64,000 bases of DNA from Streptomyces albofaciens JCM 4342 (GCF_008634025.1 NZ_PDCM01000002.1:1178001-1242000), one strand, 5' to 3'. Positions 25,152-34,081 are shown, counted from the first letter of the stretch. A program made the numbers and translations. Notes: a model not told the origin generated them from the letters alone.

Positions 25152-27266
25152 TCAGGCCACCTCGATCCCGTACTCCCGCACCAGCGCCTCCAGGCCGCCC
25201 TCGTACCCCTTGCCGCCGATGACGAAGTCCCAGTCGCCGTTCGCGCGGCGGCGGAACGAGCCGAGGACCAGCGCGGTCTCGCCGGGGCGGCCGTCCGACA
25301 CCTCCAGCCGGCCCTGTTCCGCGCCGGATTCGTCCACGAGGCGGATCCGCGCGTCGGTGAAGCCGGACAGGTCGGCGTGCGGGTCGGCCTCCGGGTCGAC
25401 GGCCGCGACGAGGACGAGCCGGTCGGCGGTGGCGGGCAGCGCCTCGAAGACCACCTGCATCGCGGCGCGGTCGGGGGCGAAGCCGGAGAGCATCCGGACG
25501 GTGCCGTCCGGGGTGCGCGGGTTGTTGTAGAAGACGAAGTGGTCGTCGCTCAGGACGCGGTTGCCCTGGCAGACCAGCGCGCAGACGTCCAGGGCGACGC
25601 CGCCGGACCAGTTCATGCCGAGGATGTTGCCCGCCGCGCCGTCCTCCTCCGGGGCCTCGGGCGTCCGCCCGGCGCCCTCCTCGGCGGGCGCGGGGCGCTG
25701 GGCCGGGACCGCGGCGTCCCCGAGGCGTCCGCGCAGTCCGTGGCGGGCCAGCAGGTCGACCAGTTCGGGGCCGCTGACGAGGGTGAGCGGTTTGCCGTTG
25801 GCGAAGGCGTGCGCGCCGGGGCCGAAGCGGGACGTGGTGACGAGCACGCCCTTGTTGGCGCCCTCGGACTGCACGGTGCCGAACAGGTCGCGTACGGCGG
25901 TCGGCGGCACCGTGTTGCGGTAGCGCTTCACCTGCACGATGATCTTGCCGCCGCGGATCGGATCGGGGTCGAGCGCGTCCACGTCCACGCCGCCGTCCCC
26001 GGACCGCTGCGTCGTCAGCGCCTGCATGCCCATCGCCCGGAACAGCTCGGCGACCAGCCCCTCGAAGGCGATCGGGTCCATCGCGAACAGGTCGGGCTCG
26101 TCCTCGCCGCCGTGGGTGACCACACCGCCGCCCACCTCGCCCGGCTGCCGCGCCGGGCGGACCGGGGTCCGCTGGTCGGGGCGCGCGGACAACTGCCCGC
26201 GCAGCCCGTCGGTGAGGCACTCCACCGCGCTGACCTGCGCGAGGTGCAGGTGCTCGAAGGCGGCGCGGGACGCGGTGACGGTGGCCAGGAAGATCTGCGC
26301 GGGGCGGCCGGTGGCCGGGTCCACGTCGTCCACGAAGCCGTTGACCGTGACCGAGTCGAGCGCGCCCGTGGTGTCCGCCGCGAACAGATCGTGCAGCACG
26401 AGCAGCACGGACTGGGCGAGCACGTCGCGGTAGGCCGAGCGCCGCTGGGTGACCGGCCGGGCGACGTCCTTGTCCTGGTCGGCCGCGTACATGTACCGCA
26501 CCGCCTTGGCCTCGGGCACGATGTCGAAGCCGGGCAGCTCCCAGTCCAGTACGAGCTGGCGCGCGGCCGGGTCGTAGGCGGCGCGCACGCGGCGCGGGAA
26601 GCCCTGCGGGCGGCCGGTGGCGTACAGCGCGGCGGAGAAGTACTCCACCACCGCGTCGGGATCGCCGTCGCGCAGCCCCCTCAGCAGGTCCTCGACGGCG
26701 GTGTTGTGGTTCCGGACCTCCGCCAGCTGCCCGGCGGCCCACTGGTCGTACTGCCGCCGGTAGTCCTCCAGTTGACGCAGCCGCTGCGCTTCGGCGGCCT
26801 GCGCGGCGTGCCAGTCGCGCTCGTAGCGCGCGCGGGCCTCCTCCTGCGCGCGGCGGCCGCCGCCGAGACCCCAGCCGCCGGCCTGCGGCTGGTAGGCGGC
26901 CGGGTCGGGCATCGGTACGGGTACGGCCAGCCGGCCGGGCGCGAACGGCTCGACGTGCTCGGGGCGGCGCAGCGCGGCGGGTGTGAAGGCGGGGGCCCGG
27001 CAGCCGTCGGCGAGCAGGCCGGACAGCTCCGCCATGCGGGCGTCCAGTTCCTCGGTGCGGCGGCGGGCGTCGGCCTCGCGCTGTCGGCGGTACGCGGCCT
27101 GCCGTTCGCGCTGCATCCTGGCCATGGCGCGCTCGGTGTCGCGCTGCTGCCGCTCCTGGTCGCGCCGGGCCTGTTCACCGGCCCGCCACTGGGCCTCCTG
27201 CCGGCGCTGCTGCTGACGCTGCGCCTCGGCCCAGACGGCCACTAATCCGTTGGAGCGGCGACTCAT
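25152..27266 (-). CDS. coiled-coil / Mrr-type nuclease / TerD fusion protein
   Basis: A 704-residue protein of three parts. Residues 1-190 are rich in Gln, Arg and Glu and look like a long coiled coil. Residues about 390-515 form an Mrr_cat restriction endonuclease-like domain: FEGLVAELFRAMG, then GDGGVDVD (near 425) and IIVQVKRYRN (near 442) give the D...QxK active site. Residues about 550-704 are a TerD domain (GVALDVCALVCQGNRVL, then SDDHFVFYNN with the calcium-type acidic residues). TerD proteins belong to tellurite/stress systems, and fusions to DNA-processing domains have been noted in comparative work. The middle region (200-380) is unassigned. ATG 27266 is used; no ribosome site is strong. 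Confidence 0.85.
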   Translation of the reverse strand: MSRRSNGLVAVWAEAQRQQQRRQEAQWRAGEQARRDQERQQRDTERAMARMQRERQAAYRRQREADARRRTEELDARMAELSGLLADGCRAPAFTPAALRRPEHVEPFAPGRLAVPVPMPDPAAYQPQAGGWGLGGGRRAQEEARARYERDWHAAQAAEAQRLRQLEDYRRQYDQWAAGQLAEVRNHNTAVEDLLRGLRDGDPDAVVEYFSAALYATGRPQGFPRRVRAAYDPAARQLVLDWELPGFDIVPEAKAVRYMYAADQDKDVARPVTQRRSAYRDVLAQSVLLVLHDLFAADTTGALDSVTVNGFVDDVDPATGRPAQIFLATVTASRAAFEHLHLAQVSAVECLTDGLRGQLSARPDQRTPVRPARQPGEVGGGVVTHGGEDEPDLFAMDPIAFEGLVAELFRAMGMQALTTQRSGDGGVDVDALDPDPIRGGKIIVQVKRYRNTVPPTAVRDLFGTVQSEGANKGVLVTTSRFGPGAHAFANGKPLTLVSGPELVDLLARHGLRGRLGDAAVPAQRPAPAEEGAGRTPEAPEEDGAAGNILGMNWSGGVALDVCALVCQGNRVLSDDHFVFYNNPRTPDGTVRMLSGFAPDRAAMQVVFEALPATADRLVLVAAVDPEADPHADLSGFTDARIRLVDESGAEQGRLEVSDGRPGETALVLGSFRRRANGDWDFVIGGKGYEGGLEALVREYGIEVA

Positions 27267-27284
27267 GTGGATCTACGTCCTCCC

Positions 27285-27351
27285 CTGGGGCTCCCCGGCC
27301 CCGACCCTTGGGGCGCCCGGCCCCGAACCTTCCTTGGGGCAGCACCCCGAA
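27285..27351. repeat. three imperfect GC-rich repeats upstream of the nuclease-TerD gene
   Basis: Units of about 22-24 bases built on CTTGGGGCGCCCGGCCCCGA start near 27285, 27307 and 27330. The third is degenerate. They lie in the upstream region of the minus-strand gene. Confidence 0.5.
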
Positions 27352-27508
27352 CCCGGGGGCGACCAGCCCGAAACAGCCCGCACCGGCCCATCCACCAGCG
27401 GGTATTCATCCGACTTTAGCGGGATCCTGACGGGTCGTAACCCTCCGGGGCCGCCCCTGGGCCTGCCGGGGCCGCCCCGGCGCCCACCGCCGGGTTCCCG
27501 CCGCGGCC

Positions 27509-27937
27509 TCAGCGGTCCAGCAGTGCGCCGAGGCGTTCCAGCAGCGGGAGCAGGGCGGCGCGCTCCTCGGGGCCGAGGGCCCTCAGAGCGTCGTGCACGG
27601 CGTGCATGTCGGCGCGTACGCGGCGGGCGAGCGCCCGGCCTTCCTCGGTGGCGGTGACCACCTTGCTCCGCCGGTCCCGCGGCGCGGCCTCGCACCGTAC
27701 GAGTCCGCGCTCCCGCATGCGGGCGATGAGCCGGGTCGCGTTCGAGGCGTCGCAGACCAGGTGCCCGGCGAGCGCGCTCATCGACAGCGGCTCGTCCAGG
27801 GCGATGAGCGCGCGGGCCTGCGCGGTGCTCAGGCCGTGCCGCAGCGCGGCGGCGGCGAGGTCGTCGTAGTAGCCGCGGACCGTGCGGGCGACCGGCTCCA
27901 CGAGGTCGTCGGGGGTGGGCGCGGTGGTCTCGGACAC
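27509..27937 (-). CDS. MarR family transcriptional regulator
   Basis: A 142-residue winged-helix regulator. HGLSTAQARALIALDE is the first helix pair, MSALAGHLVCDASNATRLIARM the recognition region, and RRSKVVTATEEGRAL the wing. It should act as a dimer. The GTG at 27937 is chosen because on this strand TTGCTG and TACCCT are 18 bases apart and the TACCCT box (27949-27944) ends 6 bases before GTG, a leaderless promoter; the frame also opens at 27973. It is divergent from an aldehyde dehydrogenase gene, and CTTGAC elements in the 140-bp gap are the likely operators for both. Confidence 0.88.
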   Translation of the reverse strand: MSETTAPTPDDLVEPVARTVRGYYDDLAAAALRHGLSTAQARALIALDEPLSMSALAGHLVCDASNATRLIARMRERGLVRCEAAPRDRRSKVVTATEEGRALARRVRADMHAVHDALRALGPEERAALLPLLERLGALLDR

Positions 27938-27958
27938 GGGACCAGGGTAGAGCGGATT

Positions 27959-28014
27959 ACTTGACTTCAGCAATCGTTGGTATTTACATGGAACGGGTAC
28001 TTGACCTTGTCAAG
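27959..28014. promoter_or_regulatory. divergent MarR/ALDH operator region
   Basis: CTTGACcttGTCAAG at 28000-28014 is a perfect inverted repeat. A second copy of the left part, TACTTGACTTCAGCAA, begins at 27958, 40 bases earlier. TTGACT at 27961 could be the -35 box of the ALDH gene, so a bound repressor would block both directions. Confidence 0.6.
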
Positions 28015-28080
28015 CGATCACCTCCGGCGGGCCCCGCCACCCCGCCCCGCCCGCTCCACCCCGTACGCATCGGAGTCACC

Positions 28081-29400
28081 ATGACCAGCAGCACCCCCGA
28101 GCAGCCGGCCGCCGTGGTCGCACGGCTGCGCGCCACCTTCCGCACCGGCCGCAGCAAGCCCCTGGAGTGGCGCACCGGCCAGTTGCGGCAGCTCCGCGCG
28201 ATGCTCACCGAGCACGGCCCGGACTTCGCCGCCGCGCTGCGCGCGGACCTGGGCAAGGGCGAGGCCGAGGCGTACCGCACCGAGATCGACTTCACGCTGC
28301 GGGAGATCGACCACACGCTGGACCACCTGGAGGAGTGGCTGCGCCCCGAGCCCGCGCCGGTGCCGCCACACCTGGACGGCGCGGAAGCCTGGACGGTCTA
28401 CGACCCGCTGGGCGTCGTCCTGGTCATCGCGCCCTGGAACTACCCCCTGCAACTGCTGCTCGCGCCCATGGTCGGCGCCCTGGCGTCCGGCGACTGCGTG
28501 GTCGCCAAGCCCAGCGAGCTGGCGCCCGCGACCTCCGCGGCGGTGGCCCGCCTCCTGCCCCGCTTCCTGGACACGGACGCGGTCGCCGTGGTCGAAGGCG
28601 CCGTACCGGAGACGACGGCCCTGCTGGAGCAGCGCTTCGACCACATCTTCTACACGGGCAACGGCACCGTCGGCCGGATCGTGATGACCGCGGCGGCCAA
28701 GCACCTGACCCCGGTCACCCTGGAACTGGGCGGCAAGTCGCCCGCCTTCGTGGACCGCGGCACGGACCCGGACGCGGTCGCCGCCCGGCTGGTGGCCGGC
28801 AAGTTCCTCAACGCGGGCCAGACCTGCGTGGCGCCGGACTACGTCCTGACCGACCCGGAGACGGCCGCCCGCCTGGAGCCCGCCCTCGCGCGCGCCGTCA
28901 CCGCGCTCTACGGCGACGACCCGGCCGCCGCGCCGAACTACGGCCGGATCGTCAACGAGCGGCACTTCGACCGGCTGACCGGGCTGCTCGGCTCGGGCCG
29001 CACCGTCGTGGGCGGCACGCACGACCGGGACCGCAAGTACATCGCGCCGACCGTGCTCGGCGGGGTGGCGCCCGACGCGCCGGTGATGGGCGAGGAGATC
29101 TTCGGCCCGATCCTGCCCATCGTCGAGGTGGCGAACCTGGACGCGGCGATCGGCTTCATCAACGACCGCGACAAGCCGCTGGCGCTGTACGCCTTCACGG
29201 AATCCGCGGAGACCCGGCGGCGGCTGACCGGGGAGACCTCCTCGGGCGGCCTCGGCTTCGGCCTGCCGGTGGCCCATCTGACCGTCTCCGACCTGCCGTT
29301 CGGCGGCGTCGGCGAGAGCGGGATGGGCCGCTACCACGGCCGGTACTCGATCGAGACGTTCAGCCACCGCAAGGCCGTCCTGTCCAAGCCGCTGGCCTGA
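28081..29400 (+). CDS. aldehyde dehydrogenase (ALDH3-like)
   Basis: A 439-residue NAD(P)-dependent aldehyde dehydrogenase, the short form typical of the ALDH3/coniferyl aldehyde group. The general base glutamate is Glu215 in LELGGKSPAFV, and the catalytic cysteine is Cys249 in NAGQTCVAPDYVL. GVVLVIAPWNYPLQL is the cofactor-entry motif and LPFGGVGESGMGRYHG the C-terminal oligomerisation motif. It oxidises aldehydes to acids. ATG 28081 has CGGAG upstream; the frame is open from 27961 but passes through the operators. It is divergent from the MarR gene, which likely represses it in the absence of an aldehyde or phenolic. Confidence 0.93.
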   Translation: MTSSTPEQPAAVVARLRATFRTGRSKPLEWRTGQLRQLRAMLTEHGPDFAAALRADLGKGEAEAYRTEIDFTLREIDHTLDHLEEWLRPEPAPVPPHLDGAEAWTVYDPLGVVLVIAPWNYPLQLLLAPMVGALASGDCVVAKPSELAPATSAAVARLLPRFLDTDAVAVVEGAVPETTALLEQRFDHIFYTGNGTVGRIVMTAAAKHLTPVTLELGGKSPAFVDRGTDPDAVAARLVAGKFLNAGQTCVAPDYVLTDPETAARLEPALARAVTALYGDDPAAAPNYGRIVNERHFDRLTGLLGSGRTVVGGTHDRDRKYIAPTVLGGVAPDAPVMGEEIFGPILPIVEVANLDAAIGFINDRDKPLALYAFTESAETRRRLTGETSSGGLGFGLPVAHLTVSDLPFGGVGESGMGRYHGRYSIETFSHRKAVLSKPLA

Positions 29401-29502
29401 CGACTCCCCTCACCCCCTCCCACACATCACAGAAATCTCGCGAACCTGAAGAACATAACGTCTTGATCTGAGAACTTCACATGTGCTTTTGTTTCAAGCA
29501 TC

Positions 29503-30351
29503 ATGAACGACGTGATCCCTGAGCACGCGACGTCGGCGGCGGCCCGGTCCTCCGGGGCCTTCGGGCCCCCGGGAACGGGCCGCCGCCCGGTCGTCGGTGT
29601 GTCCCTGAAGCTCTACTTCGGGCTGGCCGCGACCCGGAAGTGGCTCACGGACGTGGCCGCGCTCCAGGGCGCACTCGCGGCACTCCCCCGCCCCGTCGAC
29701 CTGTTCGTCCTGCCGGCCTTCCCCGCCCTGGCCGACGCCCGGGAACTGCTGTCCGGTACGGACATCGCGTACGGCGCCCAGAACGTGCACTGGGCCGAGA
29801 CCGGCGCCTGGACCGGCGAGGTCTCCGCGGGCATGCTCGCCGAGGCGGGCGCGCGCTACGCCGAGGTCGGCCACGCCGAGCGGCGCCGGCACTTCGGCGA
29901 GACGGACGCGACCGTGGCCGCCAAGGCCGGCGCCGCCACCCGGGCCGGGCTGGTGCCCGTCATCTGCGCGGGCGAGCGGCACGACGCCGGAACCGAACAG
30001 GCCGTCGAGGAGACGCTGGTCCAGGTGCGGGCGGCCCTCGGCGGCACCGGGCCCGGCAGCGAGGTGATCGTCGCCTACGAGCCGGTCTGGGCCATCGGCG
30101 CCCGCGAACCGGCCCCCGCGCAGCACGTACGGACGGTGGCCACCGCCGTCGGCGGGTGCCTGCGCGACCACGGCGTACCCGGCCGGGTCATCTACGGCGG
30201 CACCGCCGGACCCGGCACCTTCGGCCGGCTGGCCGGCAGCGTGGACGGCCTGTTCCTCGGCCGCCTCGCGCACGACACCGCCAGCCTGCGCCGGGTCCTC
30301 GAAGAAGTCGCCGCGGCCACCGCCCCCGCCCCGCTTCCCCTCCGCCCCTAG
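29503..30351 (+). CDS. triose-phosphate isomerase-like protein (tetrulose phosphate isomerase type)
   Basis: A 282-residue TIM-barrel paralog of TpiA. The catalytic histidine/glutamate regions are AEVGHAERRRHFGE and VAYEPVWAIG; the N-terminal lysine is in VSLKLYFG, where the usual Asn of NxK is Ser. A 25-residue N-terminal extension precedes the barrel. Together with the RpiB-like gene 10 bases downstream it matches the isomerase pair of tetritol catabolism (L-erythrulose-1-phosphate and D-erythrulose-4-phosphate isomerases in Mycobacterium smegmatis). So a role in erythritol/threitol-type sugar use is likelier than glycolysis. The AT-richer gap upstream (29401-29502) carries the promoter. 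Start chosen as first ATG; ribosome site is weak. Confidence 0.8.
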   Translation: MNDVIPEHATSAAARSSGAFGPPGTGRRPVVGVSLKLYFGLAATRKWLTDVAALQGALAALPRPVDLFVLPAFPALADARELLSGTDIAYGAQNVHWAETGAWTGEVSAGMLAEAGARYAEVGHAERRRHFGETDATVAAKAGAATRAGLVPVICAGERHDAGTEQAVEETLVQVRAALGGTGPGSEVIVAYEPVWAIGAREPAPAQHVRTVATAVGGCLRDHGVPGRVIYGGTAGPGTFGRLAGSVDGLFLGRLAHDTASLRRVLEEVAAATAPAPLPLRP

Positions 30352-30361
30352 GGAGTTCACC

Positions 30362-30838
30362 GTGCAGGACACGTACCGCATCGCCCTCGGCGCCGACGAC
30401 GCCGCGATCGCCATGAAGGACGCGATGGCCGCCTACCTCGCCGCACGCGGCCACCGGGTCACCGACCTGAGCGCCACGGACGGCGAGGACTACCCGGACG
30501 TCGCGGAGCGGGTGGCGCGCAGCGTCGCGCGCGGCGAACACGAACGCGCCGTCCTGGTCTGCGGCACCGGCATCGGCATGGCCATCGCCGCCAACAAGGT
30601 GCCCGGCATCCGGGCCGCCCAGATCCCGGACAGCTACAGCGCGGAACGCGCCCGTAAGTCCAACGACGCCCAGGTGGCCTGCTTCGGCAGCCGCACCATG
30701 GGGGTCGAGGCCGCGCTGGTGTGCCTGGAGCACTGGCTGGTCTCCGACTTCGCCGGGGGCGGCTCCGCGCCCAAGGTGGAGAAGATCAAGCAGGTCGAGG
30801 CGCGCAACCTGACGTCCCCGGACGTGCCCGCGGCCTGA
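30362..30838 (+). CDS. RpiB/LacAB family sugar-phosphate isomerase
   Basis: A 158-residue RpiB-fold isomerase. RIALGADDAA at the N-terminus, the active-site loop LVCGTGIGMAIAANKVPGI with the catalytic cysteine near residue 67, and SNDAQVACFGSRTMG are family marks. In actinomycete polyol operons the protein paired with a TIM-like partner converts D-erythrulose 4-phosphate to D-erythrose 4-phosphate. GTG start with GGGAG upstream, 10 bases after the TIM-like stop, so the two are co-translated. Ribose-5-phosphate isomerase is the alternative function. Confidence 0.87.
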   Translation: MQDTYRIALGADDAAIAMKDAMAAYLAARGHRVTDLSATDGEDYPDVAERVARSVARGEHERAVLVCGTGIGMAIAANKVPGIRAAQIPDSYSAERARKSNDAQVACFGSRTMGVEAALVCLEHWLVSDFAGGGSAPKVEKIKQVEARNLTSPDVPAA

Positions 30839-30882
30839 TTCCCGCCCCGCCCACCCCCTCCCTCCGAAAGGCGGTCACCCCC

Positions 30883-31896
30883 ATGCGCGCGGTTGTCATC
30901 GAGGAGCCGAACAAACTGTCCGTCAGCCGGGTCCCCGACCCGGTGCCCGGCCCGGACGACGTGGTGCTCAAGGTCACCGCCGCCGGGCTGTGCGGCACCG
31001 ATGTACACATGCTGGCGGGCGAGTTCGGGCCGACGCGGTATCCGGTCGTCCCCGGGCACGAGTTCTCCGGCGAGGTGGTGGCGGTGGGCTCCGCGGTGAC
31101 CGGCTTCGCCGAGGGCGACGCGGTCGCCGCCGACCCGGCCGTCTACTGCGGCACCTGTCACTTCTGCGCCATCGGCCACGGCAACCTCTGTGAGAAGTGG
31201 GGCACCATCGGCATCACGATGGACGGCGCCGCCGCCGAGTACGTCCGGGTCCCGGCGGGCAACTGCTACCGCCTCCCGGACACCGTCGCCCTCCGCCACG
31301 CCCCGCTGATCGAACCGCTGTCCACCATCCTGCGCGGCTTCGACCTCGTCGGCCCCAAGCTGGGCGATCACTTCCTGATCTACGGCGCGGGCACCATGGG
31401 CCTGCTCTACCTCCAGGTCGCGCAGCGCGCCGGCGCCGCCTCCGTCTCGGTCGTGGACATCAACGAGGAGCGGCTGACGGTCGCCCGCGAACTCGGCGCC
31501 GACGCGGTCGCCACCAGCGCGGACGCGCTGACCGCCGACCATCCGCTGGGCTGGCAGGTGGTCACCGACTGCACCGGAAACGTACGCGCCATCGAGGACG
31601 GCCTGACCCGCCCCATCCGCGGCGGCACGTTCCAGCAGTTCGGCTGCGCGCCCGACCAGGAGACGGCCCGGTTCTCACCGTTCCGGATCTACAACGACGA
31701 GATCCGCATCGTCGGCAGCATGGCGATCCTGCACACCTACGGCCGGGCGGTCGAGATGCTGGGCAAGGGCGTCATCGACTGCGAGAAGATGATCACCCAC
31801 CGCTTCGGGCTCGACCAGTACGCCGAGGCTCTCAAGACGTTCGAACTGGGCACCGGCCGCAAGCTCCAGATCGTCCCGAACGGGGAGGCGGGCTGA
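30883..31896 (+). CDS. zinc-dependent polyol/alcohol dehydrogenase
   Basis: A 337-residue medium-chain dehydrogenase. The catalytic zinc ligands are in LCGTDVHM and PGHEFSGEVVAVG; the structural zinc site is CGTCHFCAIGHGNLC; the NAD(P) motif is YGAGTMGLLYL near residue 168. Its position behind TIM-like and RpiB-like isomerases makes erythritol/threitol or a related polyol the probable substrate, giving the ketose that a kinase would phosphorylate. No kinase gene is in the window. Start 30883 has GAAAGG upstream. A strong hairpin follows the stop. Confidence 0.88.
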   Translation: MRAVVIEEPNKLSVSRVPDPVPGPDDVVLKVTAAGLCGTDVHMLAGEFGPTRYPVVPGHEFSGEVVAVGSAVTGFAEGDAVAADPAVYCGTCHFCAIGHGNLCEKWGTIGITMDGAAAEYVRVPAGNCYRLPDTVALRHAPLIEPLSTILRGFDLVGPKLGDHFLIYGAGTMGLLYLQVAQRAGAASVSVVDINEERLTVARELGADAVATSADALTADHPLGWQVVTDCTGNVRAIEDGLTRPIRGGTFQQFGCAPDQETARFSPFRIYNDEIRIVGSMAILHTYGRAVEMLGKGVIDCEKMITHRFGLDQYAEALKTFELGTGRKLQIVPNGEAG

Positions 31897-31910
31897 GCGG
31901 AACGGCTCCC

Positions 31911-31934
31911 GGGGGGCCGGACCACCGGCCCCCC
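31911..31934. terminator. bidirectional hairpin between convergent genes
   Basis: Perfect 10-bp stem GGGGGGCCGG/CCGGCCCCCC with a 4-base loop, between the polyol dehydrogenase (+) and the SDR gene (-). Confidence 0.75.
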
Positions 31935-31987
31935 CCGACGGACACCCCCGCGCTACTCCCCCGGCACCTTCCACACGAGAGGCGACC

Positions 31988-32917
31988 TCAGCCCGTCAGC
32001 CCCACACCCTCCCGGAAGTAGTCTCCCGCCTCCAAGTCCTCCAGAAGCCCCGGGTGGACGGGCTCCCAGTCCAGTTGTTTCCGGGTCAAGGCGCTCGATG
32101 TGGGGTTGTCGAGCGGGACGAGGGAGCCGAGGAAGCCGAAGTAGGCGGTTGCCTCGGCGGGGGTGAGCGTGGTGGTGGGCAGGCCGAGGCCGTGGGCGAT
32201 GGACTCGGCTACGGCGCGGAACGGGAGGCCCTCTTCGGCCGTTCCGTGGAGGGTCGTGCCGGGCGGGGCGGACTCCAGGGCCAGGCGGAACAGGCGGGCG
32301 GCGTCGCGCCGGTGGACGGCGGGCCAGCGGTTGGAGCCGTCGCCGACGTACGCCGAGACGCCCTTCTCGCGGGCGGTGGCGATCAGGCGCGGGACGAAGC
32401 CCCGGTCGCCCTCGTCGTGCACGGACGGCGCGAGCCGTACGACCGAGGTGCGCACGCCGCGCCGCGCCAGCGACCTGGCGGCGTTCTCCGACGCCATCCG
32501 CGGTCCGTCCGCGCCGGGTCCGGGCACGTCCTCCTCGGTTGCGGTACGGCCCGGTGCGAGCGACGCGAGCATCAGCGTTCCCGAGGTGACCACGAGGGGC
32601 CGGCCGGTGCCTTCGAGCGCGGCTCCGAGCGCTTCGACGGCCCTGAGATCCAGTTCGGCGGCGCTGTGGAAGGCCGCCTGGTCCGAGAAGTCGTGGTGGT
32701 AGGCGAGGTGGATGACGCCGTCCGCCGCGGCCGCCCCGTCCCGCAGGCTGCCGGGGTCGTCGAGGGCGCCGCGGTGCGCCGCGGCGCCGGCGGCCGTCAG
32801 CGCCGCGGCGGCCCGGTCCGAGCGGGCCAGGCCGAGGACCGTGTGCCCGGCCCCGAGGAGTTCCCGTACCACCGCGGTTCCGATGAATCCGGTCGCTCCG
32901 GTGACGAATACGCGCAT
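31988..32917 (-). CDS. extended SDR (NAD-dependent epimerase/dehydratase-like)
   Basis: A 309-residue atypical short-chain dehydrogenase. MRVFVTGATGFIGTAVVREL is the N-terminal nucleotide-binding motif (TGATGFIG), GVIHLAYHHDF follows, and LVVTSGTL replaces the usual Ser-Tyr-Lys region, so the catalytic tyrosine is not evident. Such proteins are annotated as NAD-dependent epimerases but many act as reductases. Start 32917 has AAGGAG upstream. It is divergent from a LysR gene across 203 bases, the usual arrangement of a regulator and its target. Confidence 0.85.
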   Translation of the reverse strand: MRVFVTGATGFIGTAVVRELLGAGHTVLGLARSDRAAAALTAAGAAAHRGALDDPGSLRDGAAAADGVIHLAYHHDFSDQAAFHSAAELDLRAVEALGAALEGTGRPLVVTSGTLMLASLAPGRTATEEDVPGPGADGPRMASENAARSLARRGVRTSVVRLAPSVHDEGDRGFVPRLIATAREKGVSAYVGDGSNRWPAVHRRDAARLFRLALESAPPGTTLHGTAEEGLPFRAVAESIAHGLGLPTTTLTPAEATAYFGFLGSLVPLDNPTSSALTRKQLDWEPVHPGLLEDLEAGDYFREGVGLTG

Positions 32918-33120
32918 GCTGCGCTCCTTGCGTGAAATGGCGTGCGGATCCGGCCCGCGAGAGCCCGGCGTGGGGCTCCGGGCCGGTGGTCACATCGTCC
33001 GCGGGCGGCCCGGTCCCGGTCCAAGGCCTGTTGCGCATGGCGGCATGCGGATTGGGCATCGCGCCTGGTCAGGGGATACGCAGAGGAAAATCGCGGCGGG
33101 TGCGGGGTTACGCTTCGGGC

Positions 33121-34041
33121 ATGTCCGGTCCCCCGCCCCCACCCGACCTCGACCTGCGTCTGGTGCGCTACTTCACGGCCGTCGCCGAGCACCGGCACTT
33201 CGGCCGCGCCGCCGAGGCCCTGCGCATCACCCAGCCGTCCCTGAGCCGCCAGATACGCAACCTCGAACGGCAGCTGGGCGCCCGGCTGCTGGACCGCACC
33301 CCGCAGGGCAACCGGCTGACCGAGGCCGGGGAGATCTTCCTGCCCCGCGCCGAGGCGCTGCTGCGCTCGGCCGCGCAGGCCGCGGCCGTCACACGCGCCG
33401 CCGCCGAGCCCACCCGTGTCACCGTCGGATACACGACCGGCGTCGTCGTCACCCCGGCGGTGCGCGAGCTGCGCCGCCGGCACCCGGACGCCGAGGTGCG
33501 CACCCTCCACGTGGGCCTCCAGGACGTACGCGCCGCGCTGCTGGAACACCGGGTGGACGCGCTGGTGAGCCGGCTGCCGTTCGCGACCGGCCGGCTGGAT
33601 GTGACGGTCCTGTACGACGAGCCCCGGATGCTGCTGGTACCGCTCGACCACCGGCTCGCCGGCCGGGAATCCGTCACGTTCGACGACATCGCCGACGAGC
33701 CCGTGCCCCGCCTGCGCAGGGCCGATCCGCACTGGGAGGCCTTCTGGCGCATCGATCCCCGGCCCGACGGGCGCCCGGCGCCCGTCGGCCCGCTGATCGA
33801 CGGCCTGGAGGACAAGTTCGAAGTCGTCGCCGCGGGCCAGGCGGTGGCCATTTCGGCCGGGCCGCTCGCCCACGGGCTGCGCCCCGACCTCGCCGCGATC
33901 CCCCTGCGCGACGCCGAGCCGAGCCATGTCGTCCTGGCCACCCGCGCCGGTGACCGCGGCCGCCTGGTGGCCGCCTTCCGTACGGCGGCCCGCCGCCGGC
34001 TGACCGGCCCGGCCGACAGCAGCCCCCGTACGGGTAGGTGA
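33121..34041 (+). CDS. LysR family transcriptional regulator
   Basis: A 306-residue LysR regulator. The winged HTH is at residues 12-70 (RYFTAVAEHRHFGRAAEAL, TQPSLSRQIRNLE), followed by the two-lobed effector domain beginning RVTVGYTTGVVVTP. ATG 33121 is preferred over the upstream open frame because TACGCT (33109-33114) ends 6 bases before it, indicating a leaderless transcript. It probably controls the divergent SDR gene and itself. An acyl-CoA dehydrogenase gene follows by 40 bases on the same strand and may be co-transcribed. Confidence 0.9.
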   Translation: MSGPPPPPDLDLRLVRYFTAVAEHRHFGRAAEALRITQPSLSRQIRNLERQLGARLLDRTPQGNRLTEAGEIFLPRAEALLRSAAQAAAVTRAAAEPTRVTVGYTTGVVVTPAVRELRRRHPDAEVRTLHVGLQDVRAALLEHRVDALVSRLPFATGRLDVTVLYDEPRMLLVPLDHRLAGRESVTFDDIADEPVPRLRRADPHWEAFWRIDPRPDGRPAPVGPLIDGLEDKFEVVAAGQAVAISAGPLAHGLRPDLAAIPLRDAEPSHVVLATRAGDRGRLVAAFRTAARRRLTGPADSSPRTGR

Positions 34042-34081
34042 AGCACGTCCGCGAGCACCGCCCGCCGAAGGAGGCCGCACC

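Noticed and set aside
27961..28080. Longer aldehyde dehydrogenase starting at 27961
   Set aside because: The added codons run through the operator repeats and lack ribosome site or family similarity; ATG 28081 fits better.
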